Shown: piece by piece, positions 15,301 to 23,548 of the stretch | How positions within the stretch are numbered: position 1 is the stretch's first letter | Layout of the letters: every line of letters starts with the position of its first letter | Source: JANXVV01 sp038230975 | GTDB taxonomy: Bacteria; Planctomycetota; Phycisphaerae; Tepidisphaerales; Tepidisphaeraceae | Reading direction: 5' to 3' | Assembly (NCBI GenBank): GCA_038230975.1 | Contig: JBBRMF010000031.1 | Coordinates: 1 to 30,074, forward strand | DNA length: 30,074 nt | Position numbers and translations under genes: made by a program | Notes under the pieces: generated by a model | The model's database searches: none | Seen by the model: the letters and a program-made list of their open reading frames with translations, nothing else | What the model was told of the DNA's origin: nothing

Positions 15301-15757
15301 CGTAATCTCCTTCGTGGAACATTGTTGATCTTGGACTAGAGACGAGTCTTTGAGGTTATCCGCCTCATCGAAACCGGTCAACGGAGAGAATCGATTCTGC
15401 CTGCGAGTCGGAAAACGCGGAGGTTCTTTACCATGTTGTAGAATGCCCCTATATCCCCAATAGATAAGCATTTACAAAGGTTTTTTTGACTCCCCAACAC
15501 TCTCGGGTATAGTGAGTGTGTGGGTCGCTGCCATTTTTAGATGCAAGTCGCGAGTTTGACCGCGCGACAAATGTTGTAGTGCTAAAATTTACGTTTTTCG
15601 ATCCTCTCTGATGCATTCGTACCGTCGGAATCAGGGCGATTACATGCTTTAGCGGCACGGTGATTTCGTCACAGATGACAGATTCGTTAAGATTAGATCG
15701 AGTGCCACCTGAAGTTCGCCTCGAAGCGAAGCTTTTCGCAGGTTGAAGAGTGACATC
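15301..15757. other. Divergent intergenic region, sod / Wzc-like gene
   Basis: About 460 bases with no gene. It holds a good plus-strand promoter (15486-15513), which would give the Wzc-like gene a leader of roughly 240 nt. Within that leader, GTCGCG/CGCGAC and a small GCGAAGC-TTTTCGC hairpin can form near both ends, but no riboswitch core such as cyclic-di-GMP could be recognised. The sod promoter must lie in the left part but no clear boxes were seen. Confidence 0.5.
15486..15513 (+). promoter_or_regulatory. Predicted sigma-70 promoter of the Wzc-like gene
   Basis: TTGACT (15486-15491) preceded by a T-run, 16-nt spacer, TATAGT (15508-15513). The predicted start lies about 240 nt before the ATG at 15758. 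Confidence 0.6.
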
Positions 15758-17986
15758 ATGGACAACACAAAAGCCATTCAAGTTGCGCACGACCACTCAA
15801 GTCTGATGAGATTTGGATTGGGTGGGGATTTCGGCCGCCAGAACCCCGGCGGTGAGCCGCTTCCAAATGTGACGCCGCTGCAAACGATCTGGAACCGTCG
15901 CTGGTTGGTCCTTTTAATCATCACCGCTTGCGGGCTTGCATTCGGGATTTATGGAAAAACGCGGGCCAAGATTTACACACGCTCCTGCCAAATCGTCGTC
16001 GAACCGGCCAGCGCCAAAGTGATCGGCGAAGGCATGAACATGGAGTCGTATCTCAACACCCAGGCCGAACTGCTCAGTAACTCGAGGGAAATTCATATCG
16101 ACGCGATCGGAATTCTGCGCGAACGCCAAGCCAAAGGTCTGATAACCCTGCATTCCATCGGCACGGGTGGCGATGATCTGGCCGCGATTCGCGACGGCAT
16201 TTCCGCCACGTCCGCACGCAATGAAGACATCATCACTGTGAGTTTCAATTCTCCGTATTCCGACGAAGCGGCTTACGTTTTGAGCGCGGTCGCGGAAGCC
16301 TACGAAAAATTCACTTCCCTCGATAACCACAAATCCAGCAATGACAATTACGCCAGCATCCGGTCCGACAAGGAAAAGTGGGAAAAGGAGATGCACCAGC
16401 AGCACGAGAAGATCGCCACGCTGGAAGGCGAAATTCTGGACCTGCAGACGGCAGAAGGTGTAAGCACCGTCGACGCCAAGCACCTGCTCATACTGGCCGA
16501 TCAATTGAACTCCGCCCGGCTTCGGAGTCTTGACTCCAAGAATGCGTTTGAACGACTGGCCAAAACAACGATCATTGACTCCGAAAAACTGGACGATCTG
16601 ATTCGGACAGGGGTCTACAACGGTCAGAGAATTCTCGTCGGTAACGATGAAGCACAGATCAAAACCGAACTTTATTCGGCCCAGCAAAAACTGAATGATC
16701 TCAAAGAACGGTATCTTCCGAACCATCCTGCGGTCCAGGCCGCACAGATGAAAGTGGATGACCGGTCGGCAGCATACGTGTTATTTCTTAATCGCGAGTG
16801 GGTGGCCGCCACCTCTTTGTCAAAACAGCTGGAAATAACCTACAGCGAAGAAAAAGGTCAGGCCAGCCGGATGGCGCGCGAGGTTCGGGCCAGGCTCGCG
16901 GCGAGGCAAGCGCAGATCAATGACGTCAAAGAATCTCTCGACCAGAATAAAAAACTGACCGGTCTTCTTCGCACGCGCATGGAAGAGATCACAGCGCTCG
17001 ATCACCAGGGCGCGGTGCGCATCCATTTGATCAGCGATCCCGACCCGCGAGGCCCGGCTGATCGAATCCGACCGAACACCAACATGCTGGTTCTGGAAGG
17101 TCTGATCTTCGGACTGATCCTCGGACTGACCATGGCGTTTGTCGACCAGCGATTACGGTCCATCAGCGAAGTGGTGGCGGCAACCAGCCTGCCCGTCCTC
17201 GGTGTGATCCCGCACATGTCACGATCACTGAGCCAGCAAACCCGCGGTCGCAAAGTTCACCTCGACCCGATGAGTGACGTCGCCGAAGCCTTCCGGGGCG
17301 TTCGCACGGCAGTGCATTTCGGCCCGAAAGCCAAAACCGTGCTCGTCACCAGCGCCGAACGCGGTGAAGGAAAAAGCACCTTGGCGGCGAACCTTGCGAT
17401 TGCCCTCTCAGAGGCCGGCCAGCGGGTTCTCATCGTCGACGCCGACCTTCGGGAACCCACGCAGCATAAAATATTCTCGGCACTTAATGACAACGGCGTC
17501 TCAAGCGTTGTTGCAGGCCGCACCTTCGCCGAGCACGCGATCCAAAACACTGGCATCCGCAATCTGGAACTGATGCCCTGCGGGCCGATTCCGTTCAATC
17601 CGTCCGAGACGATTAACAATCAAATGTTTGCGGATCTTCTGACAAATCTCGGAACTAAATATGATTTTGTGATTGTCGATTCCCCCCCCGTGATGCTTGT
17701 CACCGATGCCCGCATCCTGGGTGCTATGTGCGACCTTACAATCATGGTCGTTCGCGCCGAGCGGAGCCATCGCAGGTCCGCCGCTGATGCCCGCGATGGT
17801 CTTATGGGCTTCGGAGCAAATCTGCTTGGGATCGTCGTCAACGATGGCCCACGCAGCCGAAACCGCTACGGTTACTACGGTGGATACGGAAGCCGCGCCA
17901 ACGGAGCCCCTGGCATTTCGCGGGCAACAATGGAAAATTCGTCCGTAACGCCGCCGGATTTTATTTACGCTTCAGAAAAGCGATAG
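15758..17986 (+). CDS. Wzc/GumC-like polysaccharide co-polymerase fused to BY-type tyrosine kinase
   Basis: Controls chain length and export of an exopolysaccharide. 742 residues from the ATG at 15758 (preferred over an in-frame TTG at 15743). Order: a cytoplasmic N terminus, first membrane segment (about 48-64, WLVLLIITACGLAFGIYG), a large extracytoplasmic Wzz-like and coiled-coil region, second membrane segment (about 445-463, LVLEGLIFGLILGLTMAF), then the cytoplasmic kinase. The kinase has Walker A SAERGEGKST, Walker A' VLIVDADLR and Walker B FVIVDSPP. The C terminus has a Tyr cluster (NRYGYYGGYG, around residue 702), the usual autophosphorylation site. No other polysaccharide genes are adjacent. 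It is followed after 152 nt by the JAB/FHA/RING/E2 operon on the same strand. Confidence 0.92.
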   Translation: MDNTKAIQVAHDHSSLMRFGLGGDFGRQNPGGEPLPNVTPLQTIWNRRWLVLLIITACGLAFGIYGKTRAKIYTRSCQIVVEPASAKVIGEGMNMESYLNTQAELLSNSREIHIDAIGILRERQAKGLITLHSIGTGGDDLAAIRDGISATSARNEDIITVSFNSPYSDEAAYVLSAVAEAYEKFTSLDNHKSSNDNYASIRSDKEKWEKEMHQQHEKIATLEGEILDLQTAEGVSTVDAKHLLILADQLNSARLRSLDSKNAFERLAKTTIIDSEKLDDLIRTGVYNGQRILVGNDEAQIKTELYSAQQKLNDLKERYLPNHPAVQAAQMKVDDRSAAYVLFLNREWVAATSLSKQLEITYSEEKGQASRMAREVRARLAARQAQINDVKESLDQNKKLTGLLRTRMEEITALDHQGAVRIHLISDPDPRGPADRIRPNTNMLVLEGLIFGLILGLTMAFVDQRLRSISEVVAATSLPVLGVIPHMSRSLSQQTRGRKVHLDPMSDVAEAFRGVRTAVHFGPKAKTVLVTSAERGEGKSTLAANLAIALSEAGQRVLIVDADLREPTQHKIFSALNDNGVSSVVAGRTFAEHAIQNTGIRNLELMPCGPIPFNPSETINNQMFADLLTNLGTKYDFVIVDSPPVMLVTDARILGAMCDLTIMVVRAERSHRRSAADARDGLMGFGANLLGIVVNDGPRSRNRYGYYGGYGSRANGAPGISRATMENSSVTPPDFIYASEKR

Positions 17987-18138
17987 CGTAGATGGGCATT
18001 GCTTGGCCTCTGGCAATGGAATCCGATCCGCGCCTGGCAATGCAATTCGCTCGTCGACCGGATAACATGCCCCCTGACACTCGCGGTGCATGGCGTTGAC
18101 GCACGATCCGAAGCGAAGTTACCTGGGACGACCCAACG

Positions 18139-19401
18139 ATGTCTCGATCCGATCGAAAATCAAAACGTAAGGCGCGGTTCAGCGTGGATGAAACCGATCC
18201 CAACAACGCAATTACCGATTCGAAAGCGCTTCACGCGACCGAAATGTCGACCGCTGCCGAAGTTGACCGCAGCCTTCCCCCGGTGTCGTCTGAAATTATC
18301 GTTCGCGATCTTCCCAACGAACTCATCCCGTCCGATAGCAATGAATGGCCATTTCGTCACTGGCCGGTTTCGCTCGCGTCGCGTGCGGCCGGCTTCCAGG
18401 TCGTTATCCGCCGTTCGGTACTGAACGAAATTAGCCGTCACGGGCAGACGACAACCGACGTCGAAGTCTGCGGCGTTGTCGCCGGTAATGTCTTCCGAGA
18501 CGACATCGGTTCCTATCTCCTCATCGAAGCCGCCGTGCGCGGCAATCATGCCGGTAGCTCCAGCGCAAACGTCACGTTCACCGCTGAAACCTGGAATCAT
18601 ATTCAAGGCATCATGGAAAGAGATCACGCCGATTTGCGCGTGGTCGGTTGGTATCATACCCATCCCGGGTTTGGCATTTTCTTATCGGATATGGACCTTT
18701 TCATTCACGGCAATTTCTTCAATTTGCCGTGGCAGGTCGCGTTCGTCTACGATCCGATCAGCCGTGAAGAAGGGCTGTTCATCTGGCGCGATTCCAAGAC
18801 GGTGCGCGTCCCGTTTCTCGTCGAAGAGGACGTCGAAAAAGAGCTCGCGACCGTGCCGGTTTCAGCCGAAATCACCGCTGCGGCACTGGCCGATTTTTCC
18901 CGACGCATGCAAAAGTCGGAGAAGCGGCAAAAAACGCTTGCCGTCGTATTGGCGTTTATCGCGTTGATTGCGTTGGCATGGCCACTCGTCCTTTACACGA
19001 TCTTTTCCGAAAATAAGCGGATACCTCATGCCGGATCGCCTGCACCCGTGGTAGTCAAACACAATGGCGAAACTGGCGTCGATCCGGCTCTTGCGGGCAT
19101 CGTCCCGTCGGCCGCAGCAATCGTGCCACCCGCGCCGTCCACCGCTCTGACTACAACGCCAACGACCGATCCGGTGACCGAGTCATTGATTCATCCCATG
19201 CCCGCGACAATTCCCACGACGACACAGGCCAGTGTTCCCTTCGATCCGGCGAACCCTTTGACAACGACCACCCGACCTGCAAATGTTGCCGAAAAGTCGG
19301 ACGTCCCCGCTCCGGTAATCCGCCCCACAACGCCGATCAATAAAGGACCGCGCATTCTGGAAGGCCCGGCGGATTCATCACCGGTAAATACGAAGCCGTA
19401 A
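18139..19401 (+). CDS. Membrane-anchored JAB/MPN (JAMM) metalloprotease, deubiquitinase-like
   Basis: 420 residues. The JAB domain (about 85-235) has the full JAMM zinc site: E109 in DVEVCGVVAG, H173 and H175 in GWYHTHPG, then S183 and D186 (FLSDMD). JAMM enzymes cut isopeptide or peptide bonds after ubiquitin-like modifiers. A basic stretch (QKSEKRQK) precedes one membrane segment (about 266-288), which suggests a cytoplasmic catalytic domain; the last ~130 residues are Thr/Pro/Ala-rich and probably extracytoplasmic. The N-terminal ~70 residues are charged and disordered-looking. It is the first gene of a four-gene operon with FHA, RING-like and E2 proteins, which makes removal or processing of a ubiquitin-like protein the best guess. 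Upstream, TTGACG at 18096 could be a -35 box, but the -10 is poor. Confidence 0.88.
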   Translation: MSRSDRKSKRKARFSVDETDPNNAITDSKALHATEMSTAAEVDRSLPPVSSEIIVRDLPNELIPSDSNEWPFRHWPVSLASRAAGFQVVIRRSVLNEISRHGQTTTDVEVCGVVAGNVFRDDIGSYLLIEAAVRGNHAGSSSANVTFTAETWNHIQGIMERDHADLRVVGWYHTHPGFGIFLSDMDLFIHGNFFNLPWQVAFVYDPISREEGLFIWRDSKTVRVPFLVEEDVEKELATVPVSAEITAAALADFSRRMQKSEKRQKTLAVVLAFIALIALAWPLVLYTIFSENKRIPHAGSPAPVVVKHNGETGVDPALAGIVPSAAAIVPPAPSTALTTTPTTDPVTESLIHPMPATIPTTTQASVPFDPANPLTTTTRPANVAEKSDVPAPVIRPTTPINKGPRILEGPADSSPVNTKP

Positions 19402-19444
19402 TATTGCGGCGATTCCAAAACCAAACCACTTTGAAATAGTTGCC

Positions 19445-20701
19445 ATGAGTCGACAAAAAATCACGCTCAGTTTCGATGATCTGCACACGCCGGAAGTGGA
19501 AGAGCGCGTCAAACAGCAGGAAGCCCTCGCCAGTGCGCAGGCAAGCACTCATCGCACAGCTGCCGCCCCGAGCCGTCTGCCCGTGCCAGACTACGACCGG
19601 GGAAGCATCTGGTACAACACGTTTTTCAATCTCACGATCTTTGGTCTGCTCGGTGGATTGCTTGCCTGGGGTTGCGGCGAACTGGTGCAATATCTCACCC
19701 CCGACCTGCGCGGGCAGGCCATCACTCTCATGAAAGACAAGGACCGCACCCTCAAACAATCGCAATCGGTGTCGTCTTCCAGAATTATGTACGCCCTCGA
19801 TGCGATTGATCGAAGCGGTAGAGATAATCCCTGGTACCAATGGTACAACAACGACAAACTCTCCCCTGAAAAACGCGAAGCTCAAAAACAAAACCTCCTC
19901 AAACACGATTATCTTCGTACGCTCTTCGGCGACATCTGCTTCTACTCCGCATGCGGAATCCTGATCGCCGTGGCCCTTGGGATGGCTGAATCCGTCGCCT
20001 CGCGAAACATGCAGGGTGCCGTCGTTTACGGCGGGGTCGGCGCGCTGCTCGGATTAGTCGGAGGCATCGTCGTTTCCCTCTTCGTCGAAAAACTGTATCA
20101 CCTGATCGGCGGTGGCCAATCCTCCGACGATGTTTCCATGGCCCGGCAAATCGCCGCCCGCGCGATGTCCTGGGGCGTGCTCGGGCTATTTCTAAGCGCC
20201 GCTCCCGGAGTGGTCATGCGCAACGGGCGCAAGCTGGCATTCGGGCTCATTGGTGGATTTGTCGGTGGAGCCGTCGGTGGAGCACTTTTCGACCCGATTG
20301 GCGCGATGACGGGTAACCCGGTCCTGAGCCGCCTGATCGCCATTACATCAATAGGGGTGATCACCGGTGTCGGCACTGCCCTTGTCGAAAACGCCGCCAA
20401 GCAAGGTTGGTTGAAAGTCATTAAAGGTCTGATCGCCGGCAAACAATTTATCGTTTATCGCAATCCGACTTTCATCGGTTCATCTCCGCAATGTGAAATC
20501 TATCTTTTCAAAGATGCCAAAGTGGGACGCCGCCACGCCGCGCTGCATATTCTGCCAGGTGGCTACGACATTGAAGACCTCGGCACCGGCGGAGGTACCT
20601 ATATCAACGGTCGCCCCGCCAATCGCGCTCGACTTCGCAATAATGACCAGGTGCAAATCGGAACGACCTGCTTTACATTTCAGGAAAAGCCAAGAAACTA
20701 A
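19445..20701 (+). CDS. Multi-pass membrane protein with C-terminal FHA domain
   Basis: 418 residues. After a cytoplasmic-looking N terminus come about six hydrophobic segments (near 58-82, 164-184, 192-213, 240-257, 265-283, 295-314), several rich in glycine (GLIGGFVGGAVGGALF). The C-terminal FHA domain spans about 335-414, with GSSPQCEIYLF, GRRHAALHI, YDIEDLGTGGGTYINGRPA and DQVQIGTTCFTF. FHA domains bind phosphothreonine peptides. Here the Arg usual after the first Gly is Ser (S346) and the Ser before R-x-H is Gly (G361), so the standard phosphate contacts are missing. The gene lies 43 nt after the JAB gene and 53 nt before the FHA-RING gene, pointing to a membrane complex. The transmembrane part matches no transporter family I know. 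Confidence 0.82.
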   Translation: MSRQKITLSFDDLHTPEVEERVKQQEALASAQASTHRTAAAPSRLPVPDYDRGSIWYNTFFNLTIFGLLGGLLAWGCGELVQYLTPDLRGQAITLMKDKDRTLKQSQSVSSSRIMYALDAIDRSGRDNPWYQWYNNDKLSPEKREAQKQNLLKHDYLRTLFGDICFYSACGILIAVALGMAESVASRNMQGAVVYGGVGALLGLVGGIVVSLFVEKLYHLIGGGQSSDDVSMARQIAARAMSWGVLGLFLSAAPGVVMRNGRKLAFGLIGGFVGGAVGGALFDPIGAMTGNPVLSRLIAITSIGVITGVGTALVENAAKQGWLKVIKGLIAGKQFIVYRNPTFIGSSPQCEIYLFKDAKVGRRHAALHILPGGYDIEDLGTGGGTYINGRPANRARLRNNDQVQIGTTCFTFQEKPRN

Positions 20702-20754
20702 AAACAAGGCGAACGACCAAATCGTCAAAGATTCTTCGCGATTCAGAAATTACT

Positions 20755-22158
20755 ATGCCTTCCCTGATCATCGAACAACCGGACCGACGCAGCACCGGAA
20801 GAGTCACCGGGCGCGTGCTGATCGGCCGACTACCGACTAACGGCATCGTCGTACCGGAATCGAACGTCTCCCGATTGCATGCCTGGGTCGATCGAGATTT
20901 TGACGGGCATCATTACATTGCAGACGGGGGAAGCCTGGGCGGCACGTGGGTGAATGGCCGAGCCATCGAACGACGCCGGCTGCTTGGCGACGGCGATGTC
21001 ATCCGCATCGGAACGACTCAAATTGTATATTCCCTCGACGACGAACTGCCCGAGGGAGTCGATCAGATTAACCTGGACGGCCAGCGACCAGGCACCGACG
21101 TTAACGAATCAGGCGTGCTGTTCAATTGTCCGTGCGGCGCTCCCGTTTGGTTCAAGGCGGCAGCGATCGGACAGATTCACGTTTGCCGCCAATGCGGCCG
21201 CACAGTGCTCATTCCGGCCGAGCCGGGCGCAGTTGCGGAAGTCGTCTCATCCCCAAGCATTGCCGAACCGGGTGTGCCGCCGAAACCGTCAGATTCATAC
21301 GACAACTATTCGGATCTATTACAAAACCCACCGGTCCCGCAACCCCACCCGACCGATGAATACGGCCTTGCAGAAATGTCCTCCGATGTAACTGCCACCG
21401 CGCCAACCGAAGCGGAACTGGGATCCTCCGCCACAGAGCATTTGCAGACATCCGAAACCGATGTTACGGACGGCGAATCAGGCGAACGAGAAGCACTTTT
21501 TGAAAAATGGCGTCATAGCGCAGTGCCTGAAATGGTGCCGTCACCCCTGGAAGAAGCCGTTATAACTGCCGATTCCTCGGAGGAAGAACATGATCATCCT
21601 ATCGACGCAGAACTCGATCTCACAGCCGCGACTCCTGAAACGCACACCGTCGAAGAAGTTTGCAGCATCTGTCACTCGACCATCAGCACCGACGAACAGA
21701 CCACCGCCTGTCCATCCTGTGGCCTGACCTTCCATGCGGATTGCTGGCAGGAAAATTATGGTTGTTCCGCGTACGGCTGCCCACAGGTCAACGCGCTCAA
21801 ACCGCCGGAAACCGAAGAAACACCGGACGCGGCAGTCGAAGAAGAAGCTGTCGCCATCGCGGCGCCAACAGGCGAGGATGAAATTGCATCCACAGAATTC
21901 CCGTGGGAATTCGTATTTGTCGCGACCAGCGTGGTCGGCTCATTGCTTGGTGCGTTGGCTTACGGGATACCGGCCCTGATCGGGGCGATCGGCACGAGCA
22001 TTTATCTGGCCGCCTACCAGGACTCACGGCAGCGGCGTGCCATTGCGGTCATCGCACTGGTGGTCTGCATCCTCGGTGCCGCCGGAGGAATCTATGCATC
22101 GTACATCTGGTGGAACGGTTGGCCGCCCGTTGGCCCTTGGGCGCATAGAAAGGGGTAG
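20755..22158 (+). CDS. FHA - zinc ribbon - RING-like (prokaryotic RING family 1 type) membrane protein, candidate E3
   Basis: 467 residues in four parts. An N-terminal FHA domain (about 1-95) keeps the phosphothreonine-contact residues: R25 in LIGRLPTN, S39-R40-x-H42 in VSRLHA, and N67-G68 in TWVNG. A zinc ribbon follows (C125, C127, C144, C147). Residues ~155-300 are acidic and disordered-looking. A binuclear treble-clef domain (303-342) has eight ligands, C303, C306, C319, C322, H327, C330, C337 and C342, ending in FHADCW and YGCP, the pattern of prokaryotic RING finger family 1. Two or three membrane segments close the protein (about 385-421 and 428-452). RING domains recruit E2s, and the E2 gene starts two bases downstream, so an E3-like adaptor is the natural reading. 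Activity is inferred only. Confidence 0.8.
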   Translation: MPSLIIEQPDRRSTGRVTGRVLIGRLPTNGIVVPESNVSRLHAWVDRDFDGHHYIADGGSLGGTWVNGRAIERRRLLGDGDVIRIGTTQIVYSLDDELPEGVDQINLDGQRPGTDVNESGVLFNCPCGAPVWFKAAAIGQIHVCRQCGRTVLIPAEPGAVAEVVSSPSIAEPGVPPKPSDSYDNYSDLLQNPPVPQPHPTDEYGLAEMSSDVTATAPTEAELGSSATEHLQTSETDVTDGESGEREALFEKWRHSAVPEMVPSPLEEAVITADSSEEEHDHPIDAELDLTAATPETHTVEEVCSICHSTISTDEQTTACPSCGLTFHADCWQENYGCSAYGCPQVNALKPPETEETPDAAVEEEAVAIAAPTGEDEIASTEFPWEFVFVATSVVGSLLGALAYGIPALIGAIGTSIYLAAYQDSRQRRAIAVIALVVCILGAAGGIYASYIWWNGWPPVGPWAHRKG

Positions 22159-22160
22159 CC

Positions 22161-22790
22161 ATGATTGAGTTCACCTGCTCCGCCTGCGGAAAAAAATACA
22201 CCGTTCCCGATGCCGCCGCCGGCAAAAAAGCCAAGTGCGGTTGCGGTGAAGTGATCGTCGTGCCTGCTCCAACCGCTGCGATGCCGACTCCGAACGTCAA
22301 TCAGTTGGTGGCCGCCAAAGTTCCCATGCGAACGCGCCGGCTCATTGCCGACGCCCGGCAAATGGCCGCCGCATTCACAAACTTTCCTTTAATCAGGATC
22401 AAATCCACCACCGGCGATCCGGCCGAGCGCTACCAGATCGAGTACCAGGTCCACAGCTTCGATCGCGGTAAAAAAGCGCCCGTCCCCCGCGAGCAGCACC
22501 TGGTGGAGATTCAGCTCACTGCCGATTACCCGCGGCTCGGTCCCAAATGCCGGATGCTCACACCGATTTTTCATCCGAACATAGACCCGGCCACCATCTG
22601 CGTCGGTGACCACTGGACCGCCGGTGAACGCCTGGTAGACCTGGTCATTCGCATCGGTGAAATGCTCGCCTACCAAGCCTACAACATCAAAAGCCCCCTC
22701 GATGCCGAAGCCGCCATGTGGGCCGATCTCAACGCTAACAAACTCCCGACCGACACCCGCAACCTACATCCCCCCGAACTCGGCGAATGA
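22161..22790 (+). CDS. Zinc ribbon - E2 (ubiquitin-conjugating, UBC-fold) protein
   Basis: 209 residues. An N-terminal zinc ribbon (C6, C9, C26, C28; FTCSACGKKYTVPD) resembles the ribbon in the preceding FHA-RING protein. Residues ~55-200 form the E2 domain: HPN at 138-140, the likely thioester Cys147 in TICVGDHW, W152, and a helical end (RLVDLVIRIGEMLAYQAYNI). HPN and Cys spacing matches active E2 enzymes, which take a ubiquitin-like protein from an E1 and pass it to a target. Sequence resemblance to residues 25-167 of the 803-residue protein at 6436-8847 is clear. The ATG lies two bases after the stop of the RING-like gene, with GGGG just upstream, so translation is probably coupled. No transmembrane segment; membrane recruitment through the RING partner is likely. 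Confidence 0.88.
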   Translation: MIEFTCSACGKKYTVPDAAAGKKAKCGCGEVIVVPAPTAAMPTPNVNQLVAAKVPMRTRRLIADARQMAAAFTNFPLIRIKSTTGDPAERYQIEYQVHSFDRGKKAPVPREQHLVEIQLTADYPRLGPKCRMLTPIFHPNIDPATICVGDHWTAGERLVDLVIRIGEMLAYQAYNIKSPLDAEAAMWADLNANKLPTDTRNLHPPELGE

Positions 22791-22807
22791 ACAGCGGCGC
22801 TTTCATC

Positions 22808-22895
22808 TTATTTAGCCGGGTCTCTTGCGACCCATGTCGAACTGCTTTCCATTTCAGAACACCACGGCTTGCAAGCGAGTCGGCTAAATAATAAA
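22808..22895. repeat. Palindromic repeat family B, copy 1
   Basis: The arm at 22808-22836 (TTATTTAGCCGGGTCTCTTG onwards) is imperfectly complementary to 22863-22891, which ends GTCGGCTAAATAA, followed by TAAAT. The ~26-nt centre is not conserved with copy 2 (28427-28515). It lies between the convergent ends of the E2 gene and the GbsR-like gene, and could act as terminator. Confidence 0.85.
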
Positions 22896-22913
22896 TGAGT
22901 CGACAAACCTCTT

Positions 22914-23516
22914 TCAAAACGCTTTCAACAACACCTTCACCACCCGCGTCAATCCACTCTTGGCATTCCCGATGAACTGCTGAAAAATCTTATTCGTCAC
23001 TTCCATAAACTCTTCCATGCTCGCCAACCGTTGCCGCGTCAGTTGAACTTCCTCGCGCTTGGCTGCGGCCTTACCCAGCGACGCTTCAGACAACATCACC
23101 TGACATTGCCGGATCGTCTCCAGCACCGGGTCCATCTCCCGACGTTTTCGCTCGGCGGCGATGATGGAAAAAATCTCCCACACATCCGTGAGGCTCTCAA
23201 AGTATTCCCGCCGTTCCCCGCGCTTATGCAGTCGGCGAATAATTCCCCAGTCACACAGCCCGCGTAAACTCATGCTCGCGTTGCCACGACTGATGTTCAA
23301 CCGCTCCATCACATCATCCGTGCAGCAAGGCTGTCCCATGATGTAGAGCAATGCATGAATCTCCGCCATCGTGCGGTTAATGCCCCACGTCGCGCCCATC
23401 TCACCCCAACGGCGGATGAACAGATCCTGCACGATGCGCAACTTCTCATCGGCCGGTGCGACCGGAGGCTTCGGCGTGACGGGTGACGTTGCAACGGGAA
23501 TTTCCAATAAGGCCAT
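22914..23516 (-). CDS. GbsR/MarR-type winged-helix transcriptional regulator
   Basis: 200 residues. Residues ~25-120 carry the GbsR-like pattern: RRWGEMGATWGINRTMAEIH, ALLYIMGQPCCTDDVMERL, the recognition-helix region NISRGNASMSLRGLCDWGII and a wing KRGERREYFES. The C-terminal half is helical and rich in charged residues, probably a dimerisation arm. GbsR proteins respond to choline or related ligands in Bacillus; the ligand here is unknown. The start at 23516 is supported by AGGAGA seven bases upstream. An 18-bp palindrome just before that site, overlapping the predicted transcription start, points to autorepression. No obvious structural target gene is adjacent; it is convergent to the E2 operon. 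Confidence 0.87.
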   Translation of the reverse strand: MALLEIPVATSPVTPKPPVAPADEKLRIVQDLFIRRWGEMGATWGINRTMAEIHALLYIMGQPCCTDDVMERLNISRGNASMSLRGLCDWGIIRRLHKRGERREYFESLTDVWEIFSIIAAERKRREMDPVLETIRQCQVMLSEASLGKAAAKREEVQLTRQRLASMEEFMEVTNKIFQQFIGNAKSGLTRVVKVLLKAF

Positions 23517-23528
23517 GACTATCTCCTG

Positions 23529-23546
23529 TTTCAGTAGTTACTGAAA
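23529..23546. promoter_or_regulatory. Palindromic operator of the GbsR/MarR-type regulator
   Basis: TTTCAGTA-GT-TACTGAAA, perfect 8-bp arms with a 2-nt centre. It directly adjoins the ribosome-binding site of the regulator and covers the predicted transcription start near 23542, the usual place for autorepression by a dimeric winged-helix protein. Confidence 0.75.
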
Positions 23547-23548
23547 TG

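Noticed and set aside
15514..15757. Cyclic-di-GMP or other riboswitch in the leader of the Wzc-like gene
   Set aside because: The leader is long, but no conserved aptamer core could be found by eye, only short hairpins.
15914..16726. 270-codon minus-strand frame inside the Wzc-like gene
   Set aside because: Antisense to a gene with clear Walker motifs and membrane segments; no family features of its own.
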